A DNA stretch of 64,000 nt from contig NZ_AHCD03000044.1 of the NCBI RefSeq assembly GCF_000238295.3, positions 496,001-560,000 of the forward strand, read 5' to 3'. The DNA comes from Pseudoalteromonas rubra (GTDB lineage: Bacteria; Pseudomonadota; Gammaproteobacteria; Enterobacterales; Alteromonadaceae). Position 1 is the stretch's first letter; each line of letters starts with the position of its first letter. The translations under genes were made by a program, and so were the position numbers. Positions 45,889 to 55,802 of this stretch are shown here, in pieces. The notes under the pieces were generated by a model. The model made no database searches. It was not told the origin of the DNA and was given only the letters and a program-made list of their open reading frames with translations.

Positions 45889-46557
45889 ATGAGCTTTATG
45901 CATGAAAGTGCCGTAACTGCTTCTGATAAAGCATTTTTCCGGCTTAGAAAAGAGATTGTTGAAGGTGATATTCCAGCTGGCTCTAAATTGAGCGAAATGG
46001 AATTGTCGACAAAGTATGAAGTAAGCCGCGCTGTTGTACGAGAAGCGATAAACCGCCTTGAAGCGTGTCATCTCGTTGAACGTCGTCCGAATGTGGGTGC
46101 CAGAGTGGTGTCGTTAAGTGAAGAAGGCCTGATGGAATTGTATCAGGTGCGTGAAGCGCTTGAAGGTATGGCCGCGCGCCTGGCAGCACAACACATGCCA
46201 GATGATGAAGTCGCTAAACTAAACAGCCTGTTGAATGAGCAGTTTGACGAAGTGAAAGGCGGCGAATCTTACTATCAGGAAGCCGGCGACCTGGATTTTC
46301 ACTACCGCATCATTGTGGGTAGTCAGAATCAGCAGCTTATTGCCATGCTGAGTAACGGCATATATCACCTGGCACGTATGTATCGGGTGCAGCTCGGGAT
46401 GGCCGGGCCGCGCGTAACGACCGCCTACGACGAGCACAAACACATAGTGCGCGCTATCGCGAATCGCGATGCCGAACTGGCAGAAATGCTAATGCGTCGC
46501 CATATTCAATATTCTAAAAATAACATTGCCACCAAGTTAACCAAACAGCATCAGTAA
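45889..46557 (+). CDS. prpR: GntR-family (FCD domain) regulator of the methylcitrate operon
   Basis: A 222-residue FadR-subfamily regulator. The winged helix-turn-helix (about 14-72) has LSTKYEVSRAVVREAINRLE. The FCD effector domain (about 85-215) carries the metal-ligand pattern DLDFHYRIIVGS and EHKHIVRAIANRD. It lies 19 bases before prpB and is the first gene of the operon, so it probably represses the operon until 2-methylcitrate or propionyl compounds accumulate. This name is used for gammaproteobacterial GntR regulators of this locus; the sigma54-type PrpR of E. coli is unrelated. Confidence 0.85.
   Translation: MSFMHESAVTASDKAFFRLRKEIVEGDIPAGSKLSEMELSTKYEVSRAVVREAINRLEACHLVERRPNVGARVVSLSEEGLMELYQVREALEGMAARLAAQHMPDDEVAKLNSLLNEQFDEVKGGESYYQEAGDLDFHYRIIVGSQNQQLIAMLSNGIYHLARMYRVQLGMAGPRVTTAYDEHKHIVRAIANRDAELAEMLMRRHIQYSKNNIATKLTKQHQ
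46002..46012. promoter_or_regulatory. Intragenic copy of the operator sequence
   Basis: ATTGTCGACAA, identical to 11 bases of operator 1, lies inside the prpR reading frame, encoding the L-S-T-K part of the DNA-binding domain. It may be an intragenic operator or a chance match. Confidence 0.3.
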
Positions 46558-46576
46558 TAATTGGGGAGACACACTT

Positions 46577-47470
46577 ATGAGTACAGGGATCATCAGCGCA
46601 GGTAAAAAATTCCGCGATGCGCTAAAAGCCAATCAGCCGCTACAGATTGTTGGCACCATCAATGCCTATAGCGCAATTATGGCGAAGAAAATTGGCCATC
46701 AGGCGATTTACCTCTCAGGTGGTGGCGTAGCCAACGCCTCATATGGTCTGCCTGATTTAGGTATTACGTCTTTGAATGATGTGATTGCTGATGTACAACG
46801 CATTACTTCAGCCTGTGACTTACCTCTAATGGTTGATATCGACACCGGTTGGGGTGGGGCGTTTAACATTGCTAAAACCATTCAGGAAATGCAAAAAGCT
46901 GGTGCAGCAGCTGTGCACCTGGAAGATCAGGTTGCGCAAAAACGCTGTGGTCACCGTCCGAACAAAGAGATTGTCTCGACTGAGGAAATGGTTGATCGGA
47001 TCAAAGCTGCCGTTGACGCACGCACCGATCCTGATTTCTTCATCATGGCCCGTACTGATGCCTTTGCACAGGAAGGTCTGGAAGCCGCCATTGAGCGCGC
47101 TAAAGCGTATGTTGCAGCCGGTGCGGATGGCATTTTTGCCGAAGCCGTTCAGACAGAAGAACACTATCGCGCGTTTTCAGAGGCGCTGGATGTGCCTATT
47201 CTCGCAAACATCACGGAATTCGGTAAAACCGAGTTGTGGAACAAGCAAGAACTGGGTGAGTGGGGCGTTGATATGGTGCTTTACCCGTTGAGTGCTTTCC
47301 GTGCCATGAACAAAGCAGCAGAAATGGTGTATCAGTCCATCTTAGAGAACGGCGATCAGAAAGCCGTCATAGATAACATGCAAACTCGTATGGACTTGTA
47401 TGACTACCTCGGCTACCACGAGTATGAACAAAAGCTCGATGGATTATTTGCCCAGGGTAAAAATAAGTAA
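46577..47470 (+). CDS. prpB: Methylisocitrate lyase
   Basis: A 297-residue enzyme of the isocitrate lyase superfamily. It cleaves 2-methylisocitrate to pyruvate and succinate, the last step of the methylcitrate cycle. The catalytic motif KRCGH is in VAQKRCGHRPNKE, with VDIDTGWGG metal-binding block and ARTDAFA. Length matches PrpB. GGGGAG precedes the ATG. A weak hairpin (47497-47512) lies in the 91-base gap before prpC. Confidence 0.96.
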   Translation: MSTGIISAGKKFRDALKANQPLQIVGTINAYSAIMAKKIGHQAIYLSGGGVANASYGLPDLGITSLNDVIADVQRITSACDLPLMVDIDTGWGGAFNIAKTIQEMQKAGAAAVHLEDQVAQKRCGHRPNKEIVSTEEMVDRIKAAVDARTDPDFFIMARTDAFAQEGLEAAIERAKAYVAAGADGIFAEAVQTEEHYRAFSEALDVPILANITEFGKTELWNKQELGEWGVDMVLYPLSAFRAMNKAAEMVYQSILENGDQKAVIDNMQTRMDLYDYLGYHEYEQKLDGLFAQGKNK

Positions 47471-47561
47471 AAGATACAAAGGATAATGAGCAAGTGCCGC
47501 TGATGTGCGGCCTTTCTTGTAATGAAATTAACCAGCAGGTAAAAATTCAGGAGATAACAAA

Positions 47562-48683
47562 ATGGCTAAAGTATTAAGCGGTGCAGGCCTTCGCGGTCAG
47601 GTTGCAGGTAAAACTGCGCTGTCGACAGTAGGTGTATCAGGTTCCGGCCTGACCTACCGAGGTTACGACGTGAAAGACCTGGCAGAGCATTGTCAGTTTG
47701 AAGAAGTCGCGTATCTGATCCTAAAAGGCAAGCTACCGAATCAACAGGAGCTGGACGGCTACAAAGCCTTGCTGAAATCTCAGCGTGGTCTGCCACAGGC
47801 GCTTAAAGAAGTACTGGAGCGTATTCCGGCTGACGCACACCCAATGGACGTATTACGTACAGGTTGCTCCATGTTGGGTAACTTAGAAGGTGAGCACAAC
47901 TTTGAACAGCAGCTGGCGATTACGGATCGTATGTTGGCGTGTTTCCCAAGTATCATCTGTTACTGGTATCGCTTTAGCCATGACGGTGTTCGCATTGACG
48001 TTGAAACAGATGACGACTCAATCGGCGCACACTTCCTACACATGCTGCATGGTGAGAAGCCAAACGAATTACATGAGCGTGTTATGCACGTCTCACTGAT
48101 CTTATACGCAGAGCATGAGTTCAACGCGTCTACTTTCACGGCGCGTGTTTGTGCGTCTACCCTGTCAGACATGCACTCTTGTATTACAGGTGCAATTGGC
48201 TCATTGCGTGGTCCTTTGCATGGTGGTGCAAATGAAGCGGCGATGGAAATGATTGAGCGCTTTGAATCTGCTGATCACGCAGAGCAGGAAATGATGGGTA
48301 TGCTTGAGCGCAAAGAGAAAATCATGGGCTTTGGACACGCTATCTATTCAGAGTCAGATCCGCGCAACGAAATCATCAAACAGTGGTCAGAAAAACTTGC
48401 CGCAGATGTAGGTGACACAGTTCTTTATCCTGTTTCTGTGCGCTGTGAAGCAGTCATGTGGCGTGAGAAGAAGCTGTTCTGTAACGCGGACTTCTTCCAT
48501 GCATCGGCCTATCACTTCATGAAGATCCCAACCAAGCTGTTTACACCTATTTTCGTGATGTCACGTTTAACAGGGTGGGCAGGTCATGTCATGGAGCAAA
48601 GAGCAGACAACCGTATCATCCGCCCGTCAGCGGATTACACGGGTGAGGAGCTACGTCCGGTTCCGCCTATGTCTGAGCGTTAA
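47562..48683 (+). CDS. prpC: 2-methylcitrate synthase
   Basis: A 373-residue citrate-synthase-fold enzyme. It condenses propionyl-CoA with oxaloacetate. Catalytic blocks are GPLHGGANEAAM, GFGHAIYSESDPR and the later FMKIPTKLFTPIFVMSR. Shorter than hexameric citrate synthase (about 427) and the size of PrpC. CAGGAGATAAC gives a strong ribosome site. Third gene of the prp operon. Confidence 0.96.
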   Translation: MAKVLSGAGLRGQVAGKTALSTVGVSGSGLTYRGYDVKDLAEHCQFEEVAYLILKGKLPNQQELDGYKALLKSQRGLPQALKEVLERIPADAHPMDVLRTGCSMLGNLEGEHNFEQQLAITDRMLACFPSIICYWYRFSHDGVRIDVETDDDSIGAHFLHMLHGEKPNELHERVMHVSLILYAEHEFNASTFTARVCASTLSDMHSCITGAIGSLRGPLHGGANEAAMEMIERFESADHAEQEMMGMLERKEKIMGFGHAIYSESDPRNEIIKQWSEKLAADVGDTVLYPVSVRCEAVMWREKKLFCNADFFHASAYHFMKIPTKLFTPIFVMSRLTGWAGHVMEQRADNRIIRPSADYTGEELRPVPPMSER

Positions 48684-48782
48684 TATCTAAATCATCAATT
48701 CACGTCACCTAATGGCACAGTTCGTCCACAATAATAATAAAGACCTGTGCCATTGAGCCAACGAGCAATTCTGGAAGTAGTT

Positions 48783-51371
48783 ATGAACAGCCAATTTCGC
48801 AAAAAATTACCTGACTCTTCGCTGTGTTATTACGATACCCGCGAAGCGGTCGAAGCCATTAAGCCGGGTGCTTATGATGGCTTGCCTTATACCTCTAAAG
48901 TGTTAGCAGAAAACCTGGTACGTCGCGCTGAGCCTGAAAAACTCAACGATTACCTGACTCAAATAATCGAACGTCGTCGCGACCTGGATTTCCCCTGGTT
49001 TCCGGCGCGCGTGGTTTGTCATGACATACTTGGCCAGACTGCACTGGTAGACCTTGCTGGTCTGCGTGATGCCATAGCAGAAAAAGGCGGCGATCCGGCT
49101 AAAGTAAACCCTGTGGTCCCGACTCAGCTTATTGTTGATCACAGTTTGGCGGTTGAACACGCGGGCTATGAAGAGAACGCCTTTGAGAAAAACCGTGCGA
49201 TTGAAGACCGACGTAATGACGACCGTTTCCACTTTATTAACTGGACTAAAACCGCATTTAAAAATGTCGACGTGATCCCGCCAGGCAATGGTATTTTACA
49301 CCAGATAAACTTAGAGAAGATGTCGCCGGTTATCCAGGCGCGAGATGGTGTGGCATTTCCAGATACCCTGGTTGGTACCGACAGCCATACACCACATGTT
49401 GATGCGCTGGGCGTAATTGCGGTAGGTGTGGGCGGCCTTGAGGCTGAGAGCGTTATGCTGGGACGCGCATCGTATATGCGCTTGCCGGATATTGTTGGTG
49501 TTGAGCTGGTTGGCAAGCGCCAGCCGGGGATCACCGCAACAGATATCGTACTGGCGATCACTGAGTTCTTGCGCCAGGAACGTGTGGTTTCCTCTTACCT
49601 GGAATTCTTCGGCGAAGGCTGTGATGGTTTGTCCTTGGGCGACCGGGCGACAATATCCAACATGACACCAGAATATGGCGCAACGGCTGCTATGTTCTAT
49701 ATCGATCAGCAAACCATCGACTATCTGCGTTTAACGGGTCGTGATGATGAGCAGATCAAACTCGTCGAGCAATACGCAAAACACACAGGCTTGTGGGCTG
49801 ATGCCATGACCGGTGCGCATTATGAGCGAGTGCTGAAATTTGATTTATCATCAGTTGGTCGTAACCTGGCTGGTCCATCTAACCCACACCGACGTGTCGC
49901 CACGGCAGATCTGGCCAAGCAGGGTATTGTGGCTGACTATGAACAGCGTGATGGCGAAATGCCGGACGGTGCGGTGATCATTGCAGCCATCACCAGCTGT
50001 ACCAACACCAGTAACCCGCGTAACGTGGTCGCAGCAGGATTATTGGCACGTAATGCGAATAAACTGGGCCTGAGTCGCAAGCCTTGGGTAAAAACGTCAT
50101 TTGCGCCGGGCTCTAAAGCGGTTCGTTCTTATATGGAAGAAGCGCAGTTACTGCCTGAACTGGAGCAGTTAGGCTTTGGTATCGTCGCATTTGCCTGTAC
50201 TACTTGTAACGGCATGAGTGGCGCACTGGATCCAAAAATTCAGCAGGAAGTGATTGACCGCGATCTGTATTCCACCGCTGTGCTATCCGGTAACCGGAAC
50301 TTTGATGGCCGAATCCATCCTTATGCGAAACAGGCTTTCCTGGCTTCACCACCGCTGGTTGTTGCCTATGCTATCGCGGGCTCGGTCCGCTTCGATATTG
50401 AAAACGGTGTTTTAGGCAATGATCAGGATGGTAATCCGGTTACGTTAAAAGATATCTGGCCAAGTGATGAAGAGATTGACGCGGTCATTGCTCAGAGCGT
50501 CAAACCTGAACAGTTCCGTGCTGTGTATGAGCCGATGTTTGACCTCAGCGTTGATTATGGTGAAGACAATGACCCGCTTTATCAGTGGCGTGAGATGAGC
50601 ACCTACATCCGTCGCCCGCCCTACTGGGAAGGCGCATTGGCGGGTGAGCGTACGATGAAAGGCATGCGACCGCTTGCGATTCTGGGTGATAACATCACCA
50701 CAGATCACCTGTCTCCGTCGAATGCGATTTTGGCATCCAGCGCGGCCGGTGAGTACCTGGCGAAAATGGGCCTGCCAGAGGAAGACTTTAACTCCTATGC
50801 AACGCACCGCGGTGACCACCTGACGGCACAGCGTGCAACCTTTGCCAACCCTAAGTTGTTGAACGAAATGGTGACGGAAAATGGTGAAGTGAAGCAAGGC
50901 TCTTTGGCGCGCCTTGAGCCAGAAGGCAAAGTCACCCGTATGTGGGAGGCCATCGAAACCTATATGGATCGTAAGCAGCCGCTGATCATCGTGGCCGGAG
51001 CAGACTATGGTCAGGGCTCATCTCGCGACTGGGCAGCCAAAGGCGTGCGTTTAGCGGGTGTAGAAGTGATTGTGGCTGAAGGCTTTGAGCGGATTCACCG
51101 TACCAACCTGATCGGGATGGGCGTGCTACCGCTGGAGTTCCAGAATGGCACAACGCGTAAGACGTTAGAGCTGGATGGTACTGAAACGTACGATGTGGAA
51201 GGCACACGCACACCTGGTGCAACGCTGAACCTGATCATTCATCGCAGCAATGGCGTACAGATTGAAGTGCCGGTGCTGTGTCGCCTTGATACAGAAGAAG
51301 AAGTGTCAATTTACGAAGCCGGTGGTGTACTACAACGCTTTGCCAAAGATTTTCTCGAAGCAAACGCATAA
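48783..51371 (+). CDS. acnD: Fe-S dependent 2-methylcitrate dehydratase
   Basis: About 862 residues from the ATG at 48783 with GGAAG 5 bases before it; a TTG at 48747 would add 12. The 4Fe-4S ligands are in AAITSCTNTSNP and ACTTCNGMSG. Further aconitase blocks are VGTDSHTPHVDALGV and GADYGQGSSRDWAAKG. AcnD dehydrates 2-methylcitrate to 2-methylaconitate in a form that needs PrpF, encoded next. This version of the pathway replaces PrpD. Confidence 0.96.
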   Translation: MNSQFRKKLPDSSLCYYDTREAVEAIKPGAYDGLPYTSKVLAENLVRRAEPEKLNDYLTQIIERRRDLDFPWFPARVVCHDILGQTALVDLAGLRDAIAEKGGDPAKVNPVVPTQLIVDHSLAVEHAGYEENAFEKNRAIEDRRNDDRFHFINWTKTAFKNVDVIPPGNGILHQINLEKMSPVIQARDGVAFPDTLVGTDSHTPHVDALGVIAVGVGGLEAESVMLGRASYMRLPDIVGVELVGKRQPGITATDIVLAITEFLRQERVVSSYLEFFGEGCDGLSLGDRATISNMTPEYGATAAMFYIDQQTIDYLRLTGRDDEQIKLVEQYAKHTGLWADAMTGAHYERVLKFDLSSVGRNLAGPSNPHRRVATADLAKQGIVADYEQRDGEMPDGAVIIAAITSCTNTSNPRNVVAAGLLARNANKLGLSRKPWVKTSFAPGSKAVRSYMEEAQLLPELEQLGFGIVAFACTTCNGMSGALDPKIQQEVIDRDLYSTAVLSGNRNFDGRIHPYAKQAFLASPPLVVAYAIAGSVRFDIENGVLGNDQDGNPVTLKDIWPSDEEIDAVIAQSVKPEQFRAVYEPMFDLSVDYGEDNDPLYQWREMSTYIRRPPYWEGALAGERTMKGMRPLAILGDNITTDHLSPSNAILASSAAGEYLAKMGLPEEDFNSYATHRGDHLTAQRATFANPKLLNEMVTENGEVKQGSLARLEPEGKVTRMWEAIETYMDRKQPLIIVAGADYGQGSSRDWAAKGVRLAGVEVIVAEGFERIHRTNLIGMGVLPLEFQNGTTRKTLELDGTETYDVEGTRTPGATLNLIIHRSNGVQIEVPVLCRLDTEEEVSIYEAGGVLQRFAKDFLEANA

Positions 51372-51461
51372 GTAATTCCGTTCTCGCTCCGCAGCCAATG
51401 TGGAGCTTACCTGAGCAGAGGGCACTCACTGTGGGTGTCCGTGCTGCTATTTAGGATGAAA

Positions 51462-52643
51462 ATGATGACTTTCAAACCTCAATTACGTGTGCCAGCGACT
51501 TATATGCGCGGCGGCACCTCCAAAGGCGTGTTTTTTAATCTCAATGACCTGCCGAAAGCAGCACAGGTCGCTGGTGAGGCACGGGATAAGCTGTTACTGC
51601 GAGTAATTGGCAGTCCGGATCCTTATGGTAAACAAACGGATGGGATGGGTGGTGCAACTTCCAGCACCAGTAAAACTGTGATCCTGTCTAAAAGTAATAA
51701 AGCTGAACATGATGTCGACTATTTATTTGGTCAGGTTGCCATAGACAAACCTTTCATCGACTGGAGTGGCAACTGCGGGAATCTGACCGCCGCAGTCGGG
51801 GCGTTTGCGATTAGCAATGGTCTGGTTGATGCCAGCCGAGTCCCTGAAAACGGCATAGCCGTAGTGCGGATCTGGCAAGCAAACATAGAAAAAACCATTA
51901 TTGCGCACATTCCTGTGCGCAATGGTGAAGTTCAGGAAAGCGGTGATTTTGAGCTGGATGGCGTTACCTTTCCTGCCGCCGAAGTGGTGGTGGAGTTTAT
52001 TGACCCGGCAGATGCTGATGCTGACATGTTCCCCAGTGGCAACTTGGTCGATCAGCTGGAAGTGCCTGATATTGGTACTTTCGACGCCACTATGATTAAT
52101 GCCGGGATCCCCACTTTGTTTTTCCGCGCGGAGGATCTGGGTTACACCGGAGTGGAGCTGCAAGAAGCCATCAATGGTGATGCAGCGGCATTGGCGCGAT
52201 TTGAACAAATCCGCGCTTATGGCGCGGTTAAGATGGGTCTGATTGAGCACATTGACGAAGCCAAAATACGTCAGCATACGCCTAAAATCGCGTTTGTGTG
52301 CGGTGCCAAAGCGTATACCGCATCCAGTGGTAAAGCAATTTCAGAGCAGGACATCGACTTGTCTGTTCGTGCCTTGTCGATGGGCAAGTTGCACCATGCC
52401 ATGATGGGTACAGCGGCCGTTGCGATTGCCACGGCTGCAGCCATTCCTGGCACGCTGGTGAATCTGGCGGCCGGCGGTGGGGAGCGCAATAGTGTTACTT
52501 TCGGCCACCCCTCAGGCACGTTAAAAGTGGGGGCTGAAGCGGAACAAGTGAATGGTCGCTGGCTGGCTAAGAAAGCGGTGATGAGTCGCAGCGCCAGAGT
52601 GGTCATGGAGGGGCATGTCAGAGTCCCGCAGGAACAAATTTAA
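51462..52643 (+). CDS. prpF: 2-methylaconitate cis-trans isomerase
   Basis: About 393 residues from the ATG at 51462, 5 bases after AGGA; other starts at 51435, 51456 and 51465 are possible. The PrpF family opening is RVPATYMRGGTSKGVFFNL, followed by GGATSSTSKTVIL and DWSGNCGNLTAAVG. It converts trans-2-methylaconitate from AcnD to the cis form for the next hydration. Last gene of the operon, followed by a strong terminator. Confidence 0.96.
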   Translation: MMTFKPQLRVPATYMRGGTSKGVFFNLNDLPKAAQVAGEARDKLLLRVIGSPDPYGKQTDGMGGATSSTSKTVILSKSNKAEHDVDYLFGQVAIDKPFIDWSGNCGNLTAAVGAFAISNGLVDASRVPENGIAVVRIWQANIEKTIIAHIPVRNGEVQESGDFELDGVTFPAAEVVVEFIDPADADADMFPSGNLVDQLEVPDIGTFDATMINAGIPTLFFRAEDLGYTGVELQEAINGDAAALARFEQIRAYGAVKMGLIEHIDEAKIRQHTPKIAFVCGAKAYTASSGKAISEQDIDLSVRALSMGKLHHAMMGTAAVAIATAAAIPGTLVNLAAGGGERNSVTFGHPSGTLKVGAEAEQVNGRWLAKKAVMSRSARVVMEGHVRVPQEQI

Positions 52644-52652
52644 TGATGTACA

Positions 52653-52681
52653 TCAGCCCGGTTTATCCGGGCTGACTTTTT
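52653..52681 (+). terminator. Intrinsic terminator of the prp operon
   Basis: A perfect 9-base stem, TCAGCCCGG (52653-52661) with CCGGGCTGA (52667-52675), loop TTTAT, then five Ts at 52677-52681. Confidence 0.92.
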
Positions 52682-52695
52682 AAGGAACGAAAAAT

Positions 52696-53301
52696 ATGTA
52701 TGAAGTGTTATTTTCAATAGCCCTGACAACGGCCTTGTTACTTGGCTCTCCCGGGCCCGCTCCATTGGCACTGGCTGCGGTTGGAGCCAGTTCAGGTGCT
52801 CGGCGTGGCGTGCCATTTCTATCTGGTATTCTGCTGGGCTTGCTGGTCGCTATTGTTGCGGCTGCGACGGGTTTAGGCGCACTGTTGTTGAGTTACCCCA
52901 ACCTTAGCGCTGTTTGTCAGATAGCGGCCATTGTTTACTTGTTTTATGTCGCATATAAAATTGCCAACAACCATAGCGGTCTGTCGGACATTGCGGGCAG
53001 TGAAGTAGGGTTTCGGGATGGGTTTATTTTGAACCTGTTAAACCCCAAGGCCTACGCGGCCTGTATCGCAATTTTTGCCAATAACAGTGTGCCTGATGTC
53101 AGTCCGGTGACGGGAGCTATGTTGGCTGCTATCACCTGCTTTATCATTGCTATTGTAGTGGATAGCTTGTGGCTGATGCTTGGCGGCGTACTGCACCGTT
53201 TCATTAAAACGCCAACACAATTGCGTAATTTACGTTTATTTTTTGCCTTTTTGTTAACCTGTCTGCTAATTTGGATTAGTACAACCCACCTTCTTAGCTG
53301 A
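52696..53301 (+). CDS. LysE-family exporter
   Basis: A 201-residue inner-membrane protein with six hydrophobic segments. It has the LysE/RhtB opening LLGSPGPAPLALAAVGASSG and the G-R-x-G-V-P block, followed by NLLNPKAYAACIAIF. Members export amino acids. AAGGAACG upstream supports the start. It may be its own unit after the prp terminator. Confidence 0.88.
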   Translation: MYEVLFSIALTTALLLGSPGPAPLALAAVGASSGARRGVPFLSGILLGLLVAIVAAATGLGALLLSYPNLSAVCQIAAIVYLFYVAYKIANNHSGLSDIAGSEVGFRDGFILNLLNPKAYAACIAIFANNSVPDVSPVTGAMLAAITCFIIAIVVDSLWLMLGGVLHRFIKTPTQLRNLRLFFAFLLTCLLIWISTTHLLS

Positions 53302-53308
53302 GACTGCC

Positions 53309-53686
53309 ATGGAGCGCTTTCATTCAATCTCCGTAGATACTGAACGGTTAAATGGCGATCTGCTAATGAGCTTCAAAGCACTGGGTAAGGTCAGTCACGC
53401 TGATTATATGGCCATTAAAGCTGTGATAGATAGCGCATTGAGAGCGGCTGTTGGTCAGAAAATCAGGGTGTTGGTGGATGTCACTGAGTTTGAGGGCTGG
53501 GACCTTCATGCTGCCTGGGATGATGTCGCTCTGGCACTGCGACACAGTCATGACTTTTACAAAATTGCGGTGCTGGGTAACAGTCGCTGGCAAAAACTTG
53601 CAGCCAAAGTGGGTAACTGGTTTGTTGAAGGTGAGTCTCGTTATTTTGAGGAAAAAACGCAAGCCTTGTCATGGTTAACAAAGTAA
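53309..53686 (+). CDS. SpoIIAA-like (STAS-fold) protein
   Basis: A 125-residue cytoplasmic protein of the SpoIIAA-like family. Typical features are GKVSHADYMAIK near the start, then VLVDVTEFEGWDLHAAWDD and KIAVLGNSRWQKLA. The function is not established; the fold resembles STAS anti-sigma antagonists. It starts 8 bases after the LysE gene and may be co-transcribed. Confidence 0.8.
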   Translation: MERFHSISVDTERLNGDLLMSFKALGKVSHADYMAIKAVIDSALRAAVGQKIRVLVDVTEFEGWDLHAAWDDVALALRHSHDFYKIAVLGNSRWQKLAAKVGNWFVEGESRYFEEKTQALSWLTK

Positions 53687-53754
53687 GTGGTCTCTGCGAG
53701 AGCGAACCATATATAATGGTCTGTGAGGCGTTAGTTAAAGGCTGAAATAAACTT

Positions 53755-54447
53755 ATGAACACACTTTTTATCACAGGTGCAAATCGGGGGATAGGGCTTG
53801 CGCTCGCAAAGCTTTATCTTGAGCAAGGCTGGCGAGTAATGGCAAGTTGCAGGACGCCGCAATCTGCTGAGGCATTGTGGCAACTTGAGCAGCAATTTAG
53901 CCATTTGCAAATATTTGCGCTGGACGTTACCCAGTATGAGCAAATGAATAAACTGGCTAAATCGCTCAGTGAAACGCCCATTGATTTAGTTATTAATAAT
54001 GCCGGGATTTATGGCCCAAAAGGCTATGACTTTGGTGACTGTGATGTCGAGCAGTGGAAGCATGTGATGGAAGTCAATGTGATTGCCCCTTTAAAGCTGG
54101 CCGAGGCGTTTAGCGCGCATCTTAAGCGAGGTGAGGGAAAAACATTCGCTGTGCTGTCATCTAAAGTCGGCAGCATGACGAATAACACCAAAGGGGGTGG
54201 TTACATTTATCGTAGCTCGAAAGCAGCCCTAAACTCCGTGGTAAAGAGTCTGTCAAATGACCTGCTGCCTGAAGGGATCAAAACGGTAGCACTGCACCCT
54301 GGCTGGGTAAAAACCGATATGGGTGGCCCCAACGCACTGATTTCAGCCGAAGAGTCTGCACAAGGGCTCAAACAAGTGCTGGATGAGCTTCACGAAGCGC
54401 AAAGTGGTGGATTTTATGATTACCAGGGACTTGCCATTCCCTGGTAG
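53755..54447 (+). CDS. Short-chain dehydrogenase/reductase
   Basis: A 230-residue SDR. The NAD(P)-binding motif is TGANRGIGLALA, the NNAG strand is present, and the catalytic Ser-Tyr-Lys are in LSSKVGS and YRSSKAAL. The subfamily resembles C-factor/sniffer-type reductases. Substrate unknown. Weak ribosome site. Independent of its neighbours. Confidence 0.92.
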   Translation: MNTLFITGANRGIGLALAKLYLEQGWRVMASCRTPQSAEALWQLEQQFSHLQIFALDVTQYEQMNKLAKSLSETPIDLVINNAGIYGPKGYDFGDCDVEQWKHVMEVNVIAPLKLAEAFSAHLKRGEGKTFAVLSSKVGSMTNNTKGGGYIYRSSKAALNSVVKSLSNDLLPEGIKTVALHPGWVKTDMGGPNALISAEESAQGLKQVLDELHEAQSGGFYDYQGLAIPW

Positions 54448-54467
54448 ACCCTGTACCAGTTACGCTT

Positions 54468-55802
54468 TTATGAAAACTTGTCCTGAATTTGTGCCAGGTG
54501 ATAGTAACCGAGCTGGCCAAAACGGCGGAGTTGTGGAAAGGGGATTTTGGGTAAAGGCCGCTGATAAAGCGGTAAGTCAGGCACTTTATCCTGCATGGTC
54601 AGTTGCGCAAGTCGGTAGCCTGCTTGTGAGCTGAATGACACCCCTGATCCACAGTAACCCAAAATATACCCGACATTCTCTTCAAAAAAGATGTGTGGCA
54701 TATCATCCAGTGCCGCGGCGATATAGCCGTGCCAGTAATAGTCGTGTGCTATATCTGTGAGGCTGGGGAAGCACTCGGCCAGGGCCGATTTTAAATGAGT
54801 AAGGTACTTGGTTTTGTGTTGATCTTTGGCGAAAACAGCACCTCGGCCACCGAATAACAGACGATTATCTGGCAACAACCGGTAGTAATATTTAAGCCTG
54901 CGGGTATCCATGACGACCTGATGAGTTTTCAGGCCCGTTTGGGTTAGCTCGTCATTGCTGAGCGGGCGTGTCACAAAGATACTGCTGAGGATCGGCAGGT
55001 AGCGATTGTTAATCAATGGGTGGCTGTGTTTGTTATTGTATGCGTTACCTGTATACAGCAGCTTATCAGCGCTGATGGTGTGATCGTTAACACTCAGCTG
55101 GTGGCGCTGGCCATGTTTAACCTCGCTGACAAGACTGTGCTCAAATAAAGTTACTCCAGCCTTGATAGCCATGTCGCGGTAACCAAGTAACAGTTTGAGC
55201 GGGTGCAAACCAAAGCCATTTTCATAGCGCATAGCACCATGCGCATGGTGATTTAACATGAATTGCGCTTCCAGTGCCTCGCGGCTGAGCAGCTGGCTCG
55301 CATCATCGCCAAAATTATCTGAGATAAACTGTGCAGCGCTTTGCAAGTTGTTATAAGCCTGAGCATTATGTGCAATTTTAAGATAGCCGGATGCTTGTAC
55401 ATCACAGTCTATGTGATGCGCTTCAATTAGCGATCGGACCCTATTCACCCCGCCCTGAAATTCATCATAAATGCCGCGGCTGACGTCTATTCCCCAGCGT
55501 TTTGCATAATCAGCATAGCCAAGTCGCCCTGAGCCAGGTAGCGCAAATCCTGCATTTCGAGCGCTCGCGCCGAAGCCAACCTGATTGGCTTCAAGCACAC
55601 ATACCTTCTGTTGATATATGTGGGCCAAATAGTAAGCACTTAACAATCCACTAAAGCCACCACCAATGATGGCCACGTCAAAATGTTCAGAAGCCTGTGG
55701 CGCGGAGTTTGCGACCGGCAGGGGCTGAGTCTCGGCCCAATAGCTGGGAGCGAATGCTTGTCCCTGACAGTGAGGAGCATGGAGAGGGTCAAAAGTATGC
55801 AT
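54468..55802 (-). CDS. FAD-dependent oxidoreductase (DAO family, PuuB/OrdL-like)
   Basis: A 444-residue flavoenzyme of the D-amino-acid oxidase superfamily. The FAD-binding motif is IIGGGFSGLLSAYYLA, with GASARNAGFALPGSGRLGY as second block, and GYCGSGVSFSSQAGYRL near the C-terminus. The nearest known types are gamma-glutamylputrescine oxidase PuuB and OrdL. The ATG overlaps the stop of the upstream acetyltransferase as TAATG, so they are translationally coupled and probably act on the same amine or amino acid. Confidence 0.9.
   Translation of the reverse strand: MHTFDPLHAPHCQGQAFAPSYWAETQPLPVANSAPQASEHFDVAIIGGGFSGLLSAYYLAHIYQQKVCVLEANQVGFGASARNAGFALPGSGRLGYADYAKRWGIDVSRGIYDEFQGGVNRVRSLIEAHHIDCDVQASGYLKIAHNAQAYNNLQSAAQFISDNFGDDASQLLSREALEAQFMLNHHAHGAMRYENGFGLHPLKLLLGYRDMAIKAGVTLFEHSLVSEVKHGQRHQLSVNDHTISADKLLYTGNAYNNKHSHPLINNRYLPILSSIFVTRPLSNDELTQTGLKTHQVVMDTRRLKYYYRLLPDNRLLFGGRGAVFAKDQHKTKYLTHLKSALAECFPSLTDIAHDYYWHGYIAAALDDMPHIFFEENVGYILGYCGSGVSFSSQAGYRLAQLTMQDKVPDLPLYQRPLPKIPFPQLRRFGQLGYYHLAQIQDKFS

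Noticed and set aside
51723..52277. Minus-strand 184-codon frame inside prpF
   Set aside because: Antisense to a certain gene; product has no recognisable features.
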